Shown piece by piece: positions 8,600 to 16,681 of a stretch of 64,000 bases of DNA (within the stretch, counting starts at the first letter, position 1; each line of letters starts with the position of its first letter). Below the pieces are notes generated by a model. That model saw nothing but the letters and a program-made list of their open reading frames with translations. It was not told the origin of the DNA and did not search any database. The DNA comes from Flavobacteria bacterium BAL38 (GTDB lineage: Bacteria > Bacteroidota > Bacteroidia > Flavobacteriales > Flavobacteriaceae): the NCBI GenBank assembly GCA_000169355.1, contig AAXX01000007.1, positions 1 through 64,000 on the forward strand, read 5' to 3'. A program made the position numbers and the translations under genes.

Positions 8600-8670
8600 T
8601 CTAAATTATTAATAGTTAATATACAATTTTTTTAACTGACCACTCCACACTGACCACTGATTACTTATCA

Positions 8671-9198
8671 TTAATCAAACTTCGCATCAAAATGTTCCAT
8701 CCATTTGCCTTGAACTTTCATTACTTGCTCGATTACATCACGAACGGCACCTTTTCCACCTTCAACATGCGAAATGTATTTAGAAATTCCTTTGATTTCA
8801 GGAACTGCATTTTGAGGACACGTTGGTAATCCGACTAATTGCATTACGTGATAATCGGGAATATCGTCTCCCATATATAACACATTTTCAGGTTTGATAT
8901 TGTAAATATCAGTGAACTCTTTAAACGTTTCTACTTTATTTGGAACACCTAAATGAATATCGGTAATTCCTAAATTTCTCAAACGAACGCGAACTCCTTC
9001 GTTACTTCCGCCTGAAATAATGCAAACCGTGTAACCATTTTCAACTGCTGCTTTCATAGCATAACCGTCTCTAATGTTCATGTTTCGAAGCATTTCGCCT
9101 GTTGGAGTTACGTGTATAGTTCCATCGGTTAATACACCATCTACATCTAAAATAAACGTAGTAATATTGTTCATGAGTTCTTTATAACTTTTTGACAT
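8671..9198 (-). CDS. KdsC-like HAD phosphatase (3-deoxy-D-manno-octulosonate 8-phosphate phosphatase family)
   Basis: A 175-residue HAD-superfamily enzyme of the YrbI/KdsC type. The nucleophile motif FILDVDGVLTDG places the catalytic aspartates at residues 18 and 20. Motif II is IISGGS, and motif IV is MGDDIPDY near residue 110. KdsC removes phosphate from KDO-8-phosphate in the pathway supplying KDO for lipopolysaccharide; it works as a tetramer in the cytoplasm. The gene overlaps the upstream DUF2520 gene by 17 bp. A later ATG at 9174 would also preserve the catalytic motif, so the start is not certain. Confidence 0.85.
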   Translation of the reverse strand: MSKSYKELMNNITTFILDVDGVLTDGTIHVTPTGEMLRNMNIRDGYAMKAAVENGYTVCIISGGSNEGVRVRLRNLGITDIHLGVPNKVETFKEFTDIYNIKPENVLYMGDDIPDYHVMQLVGLPTCPQNAVPEIKGISKYISHVEGGKGAVRDVIEQVMKVQGKWMEHFDAKFD

Positions 9199-9940
9199 GT
9201 TGAATCGATTGTGTAAGTAATTGATAAAGGTTTTTATATTCTGGATTTTCTAAGAAATCTATATGTTTTGCAATGGTTTTGGTGTCATTTCGTAAGGCCG
9301 GACCTGTTTGTGCTTCTCTTGGCGAAAGTTCCATGATTTTATGAGCCGTTTCCTGAATTAATGGATGCAACACTTCAAAAGGAACGTCGTTTTCTTCGCA
9401 GATTTCATTTCCGATTTCGTATAAATGATTTACAAAATTACAAACAAAAACGGCAGCCACGTGTAAACTTTTTCGTTGTTCCGAAGAAATGTGAACCACT
9501 TTTTGCGATATGCAATTGCCTAATTTTTCTAAAAGTTGATAATCAGCTTCATTTTCAGCTTCTAAGCAAATGGGAATAGGAGCGAAGTCGATATCCTTAC
9601 CTTTCGTGAAGGTTTGCAACGGATAAAACACACCTTTTCTGTTCTTATCATTCAAAATCGAAAGTTCCGACGAACCCGAAGTATGCACCACCAAACGATT
9701 TTCAAAAGGTAACTGCGTTGAAACTTCTGAAATAGCATTATCTGAAACCGAAATAATGTACAAATCAGCGTCAGTTATTTTTTGATAGTCAGATGTAATT
9801 TTAGTTGAAGGAAGTAAATGCGATAAATGACTTGGATTACGAGCAAATGCTTGAACCAAATCTACATTTTTAGCTTGCAAAAACACCTGAATTAAGTGCT
9901 GCGCCACATTTCCTGAACCGATTAAAACGACTTTTATCAT
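9182..9940 (-). CDS. Rossmann-like and DUF2520 domain protein
   Basis: A 252-residue protein with an N-terminal NAD(P)-binding Rossmann motif (IGSGNVAQHL, residues 7-16) and a C-terminal helical DUF2520 domain (about 125-250), with AAVFVCNFVNH as a recognisable segment. It resembles F420-dependent NADP oxidoreductase and pyrroline-5-carboxylate reductase-like dehydrogenases. The substrate is unknown. It is the first gene of the minus-strand operon that continues through the KdsC-like phosphatase. Confidence 0.85.
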   Translation of the reverse strand: MIKVVLIGSGNVAQHLIQVFLQAKNVDLVQAFARNPSHLSHLLPSTKITSDYQKITDADLYIISVSDNAISEVSTQLPFENRLVVHTSGSSELSILNDKNRKGVFYPLQTFTKGKDIDFAPIPICLEAENEADYQLLEKLGNCISQKVVHISSEQRKSLHVAAVFVCNFVNHLYEIGNEICEENDVPFEVLHPLIQETAHKIMELSPREAQTGPALRNDTKTIAKHIDFLENPEYKNLYQLLTQSIQHVKKL

Positions 9941-9978
9941 GGGGTAAAAATAGTGAATTTTGAGGAAATTTTGTAATT

Positions 9979-10012
9979 AAAAACGCCTGATTCATTTGAA
10001 TTAGGCGTTTTT
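9979..10012 (-). terminator. Terminator downstream of pheT
   Basis: An inverted repeat with arms 9979-9993 and 9998-10012 (15 bp with one G-T-type mispair) and a 4-nt loop. It has an A-tract on one side and a T-tract on the other. It lies just beyond the pheT stop on the minus strand and separates pheT from the DUF2520 operon. Confidence 0.8.
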
Positions 10013-10045
10013 TATACTTTAAACTGCGACTGTAAACTGAACACT

Positions 10046-12475
10046 CTAGCGTAAGCTCGCGCCCAACTGACTTTCAAAGTTACCTTGTAATTTGCTCATG
10101 ATTTTATCAATTTGAGTATCTGTCAAGGTTTTAGAATTATCTTGTAAAATGAAACTTACGGCATACGATTTTTTTCCTTCTGGTAAGTTCTTTCCTTGGT
10201 AAACGTCAAATAAATTGATATCTTTTAATAAGCTTTTTTCGGTTTGTTTTGCAATATTAAATATTTGTTCAAATTGAATGTTTTCGTCGACTAGCAAAGC
10301 AAAATCTCTACGAACTTCCGGATATTTAGGAATATCAATATATTTTATTTTATTAGAAACATATTTTTGAATTTTCCCCCAATTAAAATCGGCATACAAC
10401 ACTTCTTGTTTAATATCGAAATGTTTTAAAATTGATTTTTTAATGGTTCCAAATTCCACAATAACTTCTTTACCAACCGCTAAAGCTAATCCTTCTGCAA
10501 AAACATCATTTTCAAATGGTAATGAAACTACTTTTTTGTCTAATCCTAAACGACTTAAAACGTTTATTACATAGCCTTTAAACAAAAAGAAATCTGATTT
10601 TTCTTGAGGTTTAACCCATGTTTCATTGTTTCTGTTTCCTGTTACAGTTAATGTTAAGTGTTTCTCTTCGTCATAACTTGCCGGTAATTTATGATAGGTT
10701 TTTCCAAATTCAAAAAACTTTAAATCGCTTCGTCTTCTATTGATATTAAAGGAAACAGCTTCTAAAGCAGAAAACAATAAAGATTGACGCATTGCAGATA
10801 AATCGTTACTTAACGGATTTAACATCAATACATTAAATTCTTCTTTTAAATTTTCTGAAAGTTTTACATAATCTGGTGTTGTTAATGAGTTGGCCATCAT
10901 TTCATTAAACCCTAACGAACACAATTGATTTGCAATGATATTTTGAACATTAAATTCTTCTGTTCTTATGGAATTTGCAATAGTTGCATTTAATTTAGAA
11001 GGAATTTTAATGTTGTTGTATCCGTATACGCGAAGAATTTCTTCGATAACATCAATTTCTCTAGTTACATCTACTCGGTAAGCGGGAATAGTTAATCCTA
11101 AACCAGCATCAGAAATAGAGTTAACTTTTATATCAAGCGAAACTAGAATTTTCTTAATGGTTTCGGGTTTAATTTCCTCACCAATAATTCTATTCACTTT
11201 ATCAAAATGGATAAATACGCTAAAATCTTCTATTTTCTTTGGATATAAATCAACAATATCAGAAGTTATTTCTCCACCTGCTACTTCCTGAATTAATAAA
11301 GCAGCACGTTTTAATGCATATTCAGTTATTGTTGGGTCAATTCCTCTTTCAAAACGGAAAGAAGCATCGGTACTTAAGGAATGTCTTTTAGCTGTTTTTC
11401 TAATTGAAACCGGATTAAAATATGCACTTTCTAAGAAAATAGCTTGTGTGTTTTCTGAAACTCCTGAATTTTTACCACCAAAAACTCCTGCAATACACAT
11501 AGGTCCAGATTCGTCACATATCATTAAATCTTCTTCGTGTAAAGTACGTTCTATATCATCTAGTGTAGTAAATTTTGTTCCACCCGCAACGGTTTTTACA
11601 ATTACCTTATTACCTTTAATTTGAGCTGCATCAAAAGCATGTAAAGGTTGTCCTAATTCGTGTAAAACGTAGTTAGTAACGTCAACAATATTATTTTTTG
11701 GCGTTAAACCAATTCCTTTTAGTCTGTTTTGTAACCATTCTGGTGATGTTTTTACGGTAACTCCAGAAATAGTAACACCACAATATCTTGGTGCTAATTT
11801 TTCATTTTCTACTTTAACATCAATTTTTAGTGTACGTTTTTCTACTTTAAAATTACTAACAGATGGTGTTATTAACTCTGAAATGATTCCTTTTTGAGAT
11901 AATCCTGCTTTTAAATCACGAGCAACACCCATATGTGACATAGCATCGGCACGGTTTGGAGTTAAACCAATTTCAAAAACTTCATCGGTTTCAATATTAA
12001 AAACTTTAGAACCTAAAGTTCCAGGTTTTAAATCTTCGTTTAAGATTAAAATTCCGTCATGACTTTCGCCTAAGCCTAATTCGTCTTCAGCACAAATCAT
12101 TCCATGACTTTCGTGACCACGAATTTTACCTTTTTTAATTTCAAAAGCATTTCCTTCTTTATCGTACAATTTTGTTCCAATAGTTGCTACTGGTACTTTT
12201 TGCCCTGCCGCAACGTTTGGTGCACCACAAACAATTTGAACTGGAGCATTTCCGTCTCCTAAATCTACTGTTGTAATTTTTAATTTATCAGCATCAGGAT
12301 GTTTTTCACATGTTAAAACATGTCCTACAACTATTCCTTGTAAACCACCTTTTAAGCTTTCAAATTTATCTACACCTTCTACTTCCAGACCTAAATCGGT
12401 TAGAATATCACTAACTTCATCAGATTTTAATTCGGTTTTAATAAATTGTTTTAGCCAATTGTAAGATATACGCAT
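10046..12475 (-). CDS. pheT: Phenylalanine--tRNA ligase beta subunit
   Basis: The protein is 809 residues from the chosen start MRISYNWLKQF, normal for bacterial PheT. Domains in order: N-terminal segment, EMAP/tRNA-binding OB fold (about 40-150, with GHVLTCEKHPDADKL), B3/B4 editing domain (about 210-385), B5 (about 400-470), catalytic-like core, and the FDX-ACB anticodon-binding domain at the C-terminus (about 715-808). It charges tRNA-Phe together with PheS, which is not in this window. An in-frame ATG at 12499 is rejected because it overlaps the predicted -7 box at 12497-12504. No pheS neighbour is present, as is common in Bacteroidetes. Confidence 0.97.
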   Translation of the reverse strand: MRISYNWLKQFIKTELKSDEVSDILTDLGLEVEGVDKFESLKGGLQGIVVGHVLTCEKHPDADKLKITTVDLGDGNAPVQIVCGAPNVAAGQKVPVATIGTKLYDKEGNAFEIKKGKIRGHESHGMICAEDELGLGESHDGILILNEDLKPGTLGSKVFNIETDEVFEIGLTPNRADAMSHMGVARDLKAGLSQKGIISELITPSVSNFKVEKRTLKIDVKVENEKLAPRYCGVTISGVTVKTSPEWLQNRLKGIGLTPKNNIVDVTNYVLHELGQPLHAFDAAQIKGNKVIVKTVAGGTKFTTLDDIERTLHEEDLMICDESGPMCIAGVFGGKNSGVSENTQAIFLESAYFNPVSIRKTAKRHSLSTDASFRFERGIDPTITEYALKRAALLIQEVAGGEITSDIVDLYPKKIEDFSVFIHFDKVNRIIGEEIKPETIKKILVSLDIKVNSISDAGLGLTIPAYRVDVTREIDVIEEILRVYGYNNIKIPSKLNATIANSIRTEEFNVQNIIANQLCSLGFNEMMANSLTTPDYVKLSENLKEEFNVLMLNPLSNDLSAMRQSLLFSALEAVSFNINRRRSDLKFFEFGKTYHKLPASYDEEKHLTLTVTGNRNNETWVKPQEKSDFFLFKGYVINVLSRLGLDKKVVSLPFENDVFAEGLALAVGKEVIVEFGTIKKSILKHFDIKQEVLYADFNWGKIQKYVSNKIKYIDIPKYPEVRRDFALLVDENIQFEQIFNIAKQTEKSLLKDINLFDVYQGKNLPEGKKSYAVSFILQDNSKTLTDTQIDKIMSKLQGNFESQLGASLR

Positions 12476-12496
12476 TTTGTATCGAATTTTAAAAGG

Positions 12497-12504
12497 CAAA
12501 GATA
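12497..12504 (-). promoter_or_regulatory. -7 element of the pheT promoter
   Basis: The minus strand reads TATCTTTG, a perfect TAnnTTTG match. Transcription would begin near 12490, giving a short leader before ATG 12475. This excludes the ATG at 12499 as a start. No TTG is seen at the expected -33 spacing. Confidence 0.5.
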
Positions 12505-12683
12505 CTTTATAAAATTAGAATTTAGAAATTAGAATTTAGAAATTTTGAACAGTAGTTTGGTGATAAGTTTTGTTAAATTGCTAGAAGCTGGATGAGGGAA
12601 GCTGGATGTTTAAAACTTCTTAAAGAACTTATATACTCTATATGGTTATCATTGAGGAAAATATACATTGTATTTTTTTACAA

Positions 12684-12715
12684 AACACATAGGCACAATA
12701 GAATGCCTAAGTGTT
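12684..12715 (-). terminator. Probable terminator of the alpha/beta hydrolase gene
   Basis: A 12-bp stem with one mismatch (12684-12695 against 12704-12715) and an 8-nt loop, followed on the minus strand by a T-rich stretch. It lies about 70 bp past the hydrolase stop codon. Confidence 0.45.
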
Positions 12716-12787
12716 GATATTTTAAGCTTTGCACTTTACATAGTTTACATAGTTGTGTAAATTAAGTTTTGTGAAACGCTGTTCAAC

Positions 12788-13801
12788 TTACTTTTTCAAG
12801 AACGAAATCAATCCACTAAAATACGTTTTTTGATCATCGTAAAACGCCATATGACTTCCTTTTGAACATAATAAAAAAGAACCTTTTGGTAATAATGTAC
12901 TCATTTTTTCCATGAATTTTGGATCCATAGTGTCATGAGTTGCTCCAATCACCAAACTTGGAATAGTAATATTTTTTAATTCGTTTGTTCTGTCCCAATT
13001 TTCTAATTTTCCAGAAATACCAAATTCACTCGGACCTTGCATGGTTAGGTAAAGCGATTGATTCATTTTAGCAAACGAACGATTTACTGGCTCTGGCCAA
13101 TTTTTTGCAGGAAAACGAAGAATGTGTTTTTCATAGAAATTTGGAAGTAACAATTCCATATATCTCGGATTTGAAAAGTCTTTATCGGCTTCAATTTTCA
13201 TTATTTCAGCCAATACTTCAGGATTCATTTGTTTTGCCAACACATCATCTGCATATTTTCCATATTCTGGGCAGCTAGACATCATGTTAGAAATAATTAA
13301 GCCTTTCATATTATTTTGATATTTTAAGCTGTATTCCATAGCTAAAATACCGCCCCAAGAATGGCCAAGTAGATAAAAATTGTCTTTATTTAAATTTAAA
13401 GCTATTCTAACTTGTTCTACTTCTTCTACATATCTTGCCAAATCCCACATGGAAATATCATTCGGATTATCGGCATTTCCGCAACCTAATTGATCGTAAT
13501 AAATGAACTCGATACCTTCTTCTGGTAGGAAATTTTCGAAACACTCAAAATATTCGTGTGTAGCACCTGGACCACCATTTAAAAGCAATACTTTAATTTT
13601 CGGATTGTTCCCAATGCGCTTCGTCCAAACATTAAAAGTGCCTTTTGGAGTTGTAATTGGAATGACTTTTACACCACCATTTTGAATGCTGTTTGACGAT
13701 TGTGCAAAATACTCGTTTTGAGTAGCAACCGTTTCTTGTTTACAGTTGGTAAATAAAGCTATGGTGAAGAGTAGGAGTGTTGTGTGGAATAGGTTTTTCA
13801 T
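12788..13801 (-). CDS. Proline iminopeptidase-like alpha/beta hydrolase, predicted lipoprotein
   Basis: A 337-residue protein with a lipoprotein signal peptide; the lipobox cysteine is residue 20 (LFTNC). The mature part is an alpha/beta hydrolase of the proline-specific peptidase family. The oxyanion motif LNGGPGA is at residues 74-80, the nucleophile serine is S148 in GHSWGG, and the acid and base appear as GATHDTMDP and KGSHMAF near the C-terminus. The family releases N-terminal proline from short peptides; related members act on other amides or esters, so the substrate is not certain. Probably attached to the outer or inner membrane. It follows a lipoprotein gene 28 bp upstream on the same strand. 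Confidence 0.85.
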   Translation of the reverse strand: MKNLFHTTLLLFTIALFTNCKQETVATQNEYFAQSSNSIQNGGVKVIPITTPKGTFNVWTKRIGNNPKIKVLLLNGGPGATHEYFECFENFLPEEGIEFIYYDQLGCGNADNPNDISMWDLARYVEEVEQVRIALNLNKDNFYLLGHSWGGILAMEYSLKYQNNMKGLIISNMMSSCPEYGKYADDVLAKQMNPEVLAEIMKIEADKDFSNPRYMELLLPNFYEKHILRFPAKNWPEPVNRSFAKMNQSLYLTMQGPSEFGISGKLENWDRTNELKNITIPSLVIGATHDTMDPKFMEKMSTLLPKGSFLLCSKGSHMAFYDDQKTYFSGLISFLKK

Positions 13802-13829
13802 TTTTTTGATATTTTTATTGTAAAAGATT

Positions 13830-14372
13830 TTATTTCAAACTTATTATTTTTTCTTGCAATGATACATTGTCAATTTTACCTAATTTGTCAGTAGTTAAAT
13901 TACTTTCGTAAGAAAAAACTTTAATATGATCATTCTCTTTTATTACATAATCTTGGATGTTCATTTTAAATTTACCACATTCTAATGAAATAGTTATTGG
14001 GTCAATTAAAAAACTCCATTTCCCATTTTCAAACTTTCTAATAAACATTGTATTAATACAATTATTTTCCAAACTATCATTAAAAATAATTGATAATTCA
14101 TCACTATTATCATTATTTAAATCGTTTTCATTATTTATCCCATAAACATCTGATTGTGATGAAATATTTATTTTTTTTATTTCCTTGTTTGAAAAAATAA
14201 TTTCATAATAATATTTGAAATCTTTTGATTCTTTATCAAGCTTTATAAGTTTTGCAGTTTCAGTTATTCCGTCACCATTAAAATCTCCCTCTATCGAATT
14301 TGATTTTTCATTGTTACTTTTTTGGCATGAATTGAAAAATAAAATTGAAATAAATATTAAAAGTGTTTTCAT
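13830..14372 (-). CDS. Lipoprotein of unknown function with EF-hand-like loop
   Basis: A 180-residue protein with a short lipoprotein signal (lipobox cysteine C16 in FFNSC). After a polar linker, a DFNGDGITE segment (about residues 29-37) resembles a calcium-binding loop of the kind seen in dockerin, VCBS or FG-GAP repeats. A second region, NDLNNDNSDELS near residue 90, is similar. The rest is beta-rich. I do not recognise a named family. It is more A+T-rich than its neighbours, which may indicate an accessory gene. Confidence 0.6.
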   Translation of the reverse strand: MKTLLIFISILFFNSCQKSNNEKSNSIEGDFNGDGITETAKLIKLDKESKDFKYYYEIIFSNKEIKKINISSQSDVYGINNENDLNNDNSDELSIIFNDSLENNCINTMFIRKFENGKWSFLIDPITISLECGKFKMNIQDYVIKENDHIKVFSYESNLTTDKLGKIDNVSLQEKIISLK

Positions 14373-14420
14373 AAATAATAAAATATTATTCTCAAATATA
14401 TCAAAATTTCCTCCAAACCC

Positions 14421-15284
14421 TTATAAAATCTCTTCTACGTGTTTTTTAATGTTCGAAGCAATTTTTTGAGTAGGTAAATCATTATCATCATTTCCAAAAG
14501 GATCTTCAATTTCTTCGGCAATTAATTCTAAACTTGCTAAAACATAAAAAATAAAAATCACAACCGGAATTACGTAGTAACCCAAGCTAAAGACAAATCC
14601 AAACGGTAATGTCATCACAAAAAAGAAGATAAATTTTTTGATAAACGAACTATACGAGTAGGGAATAGGTGTGTTTTTAATACGTTCGCAAGCACCACAA
14701 ATATCAGTAAACGATTGTAATTCTGAATTAATGATATAGAATTGATCTCCCGTAATTTTTCCAGAAGTATATAAGTCATTTGCTTTTTGAAACAGCATTT
14801 TAGCCACCTGATTGGGTTTGTGTTTGTTGTGATCAAAATCAAAGTCAAAACCTTCAAATAACATTTTGCCAACTTCATCATTTGACAAATGCTTTGATAA
14901 AATAGAGGCATAAGCCGGAATTACTTTTCTAAAATATGTTCTATCGTTTTCTTCTTTTAAATAGGCCGCTAATTTAATAGACAAGTTTCTACTATTATTT
15001 ACTAATGCTCCCCAATGTTTTCTGCCTTCCCACCATCTATCATAGGCCGTGTTGGTTCTATATGCCAATAATAATGACAATACAAAACCTACTGTTGTAT
15101 GCATTAAGTTTAGGTTTTTTACATGACTTGTTTCAGAAAGTTTCCAATATTCGAGTTCCAAATATGCAACTCCACCAGAATATAATCCTATCAGTAACAT
15201 CATAGGAATTAATTTACGAAAAGTATCCGATTTGTGAAAACGAAATATAAAAGTAATCCAGTCTTTTGGGTTGTATTGAATCAT
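14421..15284 (-). CDS. Bestrophin family ion channel (UPF0187)
   Basis: A 287-residue membrane protein with the bacterial bestrophin layout: two N-terminal helices, a long cytosolic helical region, and two more helices near residues 205-255. Recognisable segments are YRTNTAYDRWWEGRKHWG (about 56-73) and the IEDPFGNDDNDLP acidic cluster near the C-terminus, which matches the bestrophin calcium-clasp region. Bacterial bestrophins form pentameric channels; at least one conducts cations rather than chloride, so the ion is not assigned. Confidence 0.88.
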   Translation of the reverse strand: MIQYNPKDWITFIFRFHKSDTFRKLIPMMLLIGLYSGGVAYLELEYWKLSETSHVKNLNLMHTTVGFVLSLLLAYRTNTAYDRWWEGRKHWGALVNNSRNLSIKLAAYLKEENDRTYFRKVIPAYASILSKHLSNDEVGKMLFEGFDFDFDHNKHKPNQVAKMLFQKANDLYTSGKITGDQFYIINSELQSFTDICGACERIKNTPIPYSYSSFIKKFIFFFVMTLPFGFVFSLGYYVIPVVIFIFYVLASLELIAEEIEDPFGNDDNDLPTQKIASNIKKHVEEIL

Positions 15285-15373
15285 ATTTTAGTGATTAGTG
15301 AAAAGTGATTAGTTAAAAGCGGATTCTCTATTTCACAGTTTCACAATTAAACATTTTAACAAATCTAAATATA

Positions 15374-16678
15374 TTAATTCAAATTTAAAGTTCCAGCTAA
15401 TTCTTTTAGGTTAATTTCAGAAAGCTTGGTTACATATTGCGCATTGGAATAACGAACTGAAGCTTCAACAAAATTTTGTTGCGCCGTTCTAAATTCGATT
15501 GTAGTTATGGTTCCAATTTTAAATTTAGCCATTGTAATGTCTAAGTTTTGTTTGGCTATTTCTAAGTTTTTTTCTTCCACTTTAATCAGCTCTAAATTAG
15601 TTTGATAACTAGTGAATAATGAAGATAATTGCGAAGATAACGACAGCTTTTGTTGTTCTAAAAGTAAACCAGCATTTTCTGCTTGGTATTTTGCTGCTTT
15701 TTCATTTTTATTTTGAAGAAAGCCATTAAAAATTGGCACTGTCGCGGTAACACCATACACAAAACCTTGTCCAGAAGATTGTGTAATGAATCCTAAAGAA
15801 GCTTCTGAACGAGTAAAATTATAGCCGGAAGTTAATCGAACTGTTGGGTAGCGATTGCCTTTAACTTGTTTTAAATTTAAATCGGCTATTTTTTTAGTCA
15901 GGATTTGCGATTGCAGTTGCGGATTTTGTTTTTCTGCACTTGCTTGTAGTTCGTTGTAATCTAAATTTTGCTCAAATGAAACCTCATTAGCCACTACAAA
16001 ATCGGTTTGTAAATCGCGTATTAGCAATTCATTCATTCTAATTTTTGCAATTTTATATTGTTCCTTTTGTCTTAAAAGTAAACTTAAATCGCTATTTAAA
16101 TCTACTTGTGCATTTAATACTTCAAGTTTAGATGCTTTACCAATACTAAACCGATTTTGTGCGGTTGTTAATCGTTGGTTAGAAATTACAATCGCCGTAT
16201 CGATAGAAGCCATAACTTGTTGTTGTTGAACCAAATCGAAATAGGTTAAATACACATCGCTAATTTTGGTTAAAATTGCAGCTTGTAATTCCGCTTTTCC
16301 TTGCTGTTCTAAAACATTTAATTGTTCTTTTCTTGCAAACATGCTTAAACCATCAAAAATGGTCCAATCTAATCCTACACCATAGCTTAAGTTCATGTTT
16401 TTAGCACCATCTAATTGTCTAACGGTTCCGTCGCCTTGTGTTTGTTTGGTGTCTAATTGACTGTTATTATTGGTAAAATTTGCATTCAAAGAAGGTAACA
16501 TACCCGCATTTGCTAAATTGTTATTTGTAGCGTTTATTTTGGAATTATTTTCGGATATTTTAATATCGTAATTATTTTCCAACGCTATTTTAACGGCATC
16601 TTCTAGCGATAGCAGTTCTTGTGCTTGTGCAGAAAATCCAAGTATAAAAAGGAATAGATAAGTATATAAATTTCGCAT
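15374..16678 (-). CDS. TolC family outer membrane efflux protein
   Basis: A 434-residue protein with signal peptide (residues 1-19, ending SAQAQ) and two outer membrane efflux protein repeats. Long alpha-helical stretches with heptad-like leucine patterns would form the periplasmic tunnel, and beta strands the outer membrane barrel. TolC proteins form trimers that act as the exit duct for tripartite pumps. The start is 3 bp after the RND pump stop, so it completes an adaptor-pump-duct operon. The length is slightly short for TolC but usual for Bacteroidetes members. Confidence 0.9.
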   Translation of the reverse strand: MRNLYTYLFLFILGFSAQAQELLSLEDAVKIALENNYDIKISENNSKINATNNNLANAGMLPSLNANFTNNNSQLDTKQTQGDGTVRQLDGAKNMNLSYGVGLDWTIFDGLSMFARKEQLNVLEQQGKAELQAAILTKISDVYLTYFDLVQQQQVMASIDTAIVISNQRLTTAQNRFSIGKASKLEVLNAQVDLNSDLSLLLRQKEQYKIAKIRMNELLIRDLQTDFVVANEVSFEQNLDYNELQASAEKQNPQLQSQILTKKIADLNLKQVKGNRYPTVRLTSGYNFTRSEASLGFITQSSGQGFVYGVTATVPIFNGFLQNKNEKAAKYQAENAGLLLEQQKLSLSSQLSSLFTSYQTNLELIKVEEKNLEIAKQNLDITMAKFKIGTITTIEFRTAQQNFVEASVRYSNAQYVTKLSEINLKELAGTLNLN

Positions 16679-16681
16679 AGT

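Larger units (their letters stand above)
12476..12787. other. Intergenic region between pheT and the alpha/beta hydrolase
   Basis: This 312-bp gap carries the pheT -7 box (12497-12504), a degenerate AT-rich repeat of the word TTAGAAATTAGAA (about 12512-12545), a duplicated GAAGCTGGATG word (about 12585-12610) and a terminator-like hairpin for the upstream hydrolase gene. I see no convincing gene; the longest open frames are short and lack starts with support. Confidence 0.6.

Noticed and set aside
12476..12499. Longer pheT starting at 12499
   Set aside because: The codon overlaps the -7 box, and MRISYNWL is the canonical N-terminus.
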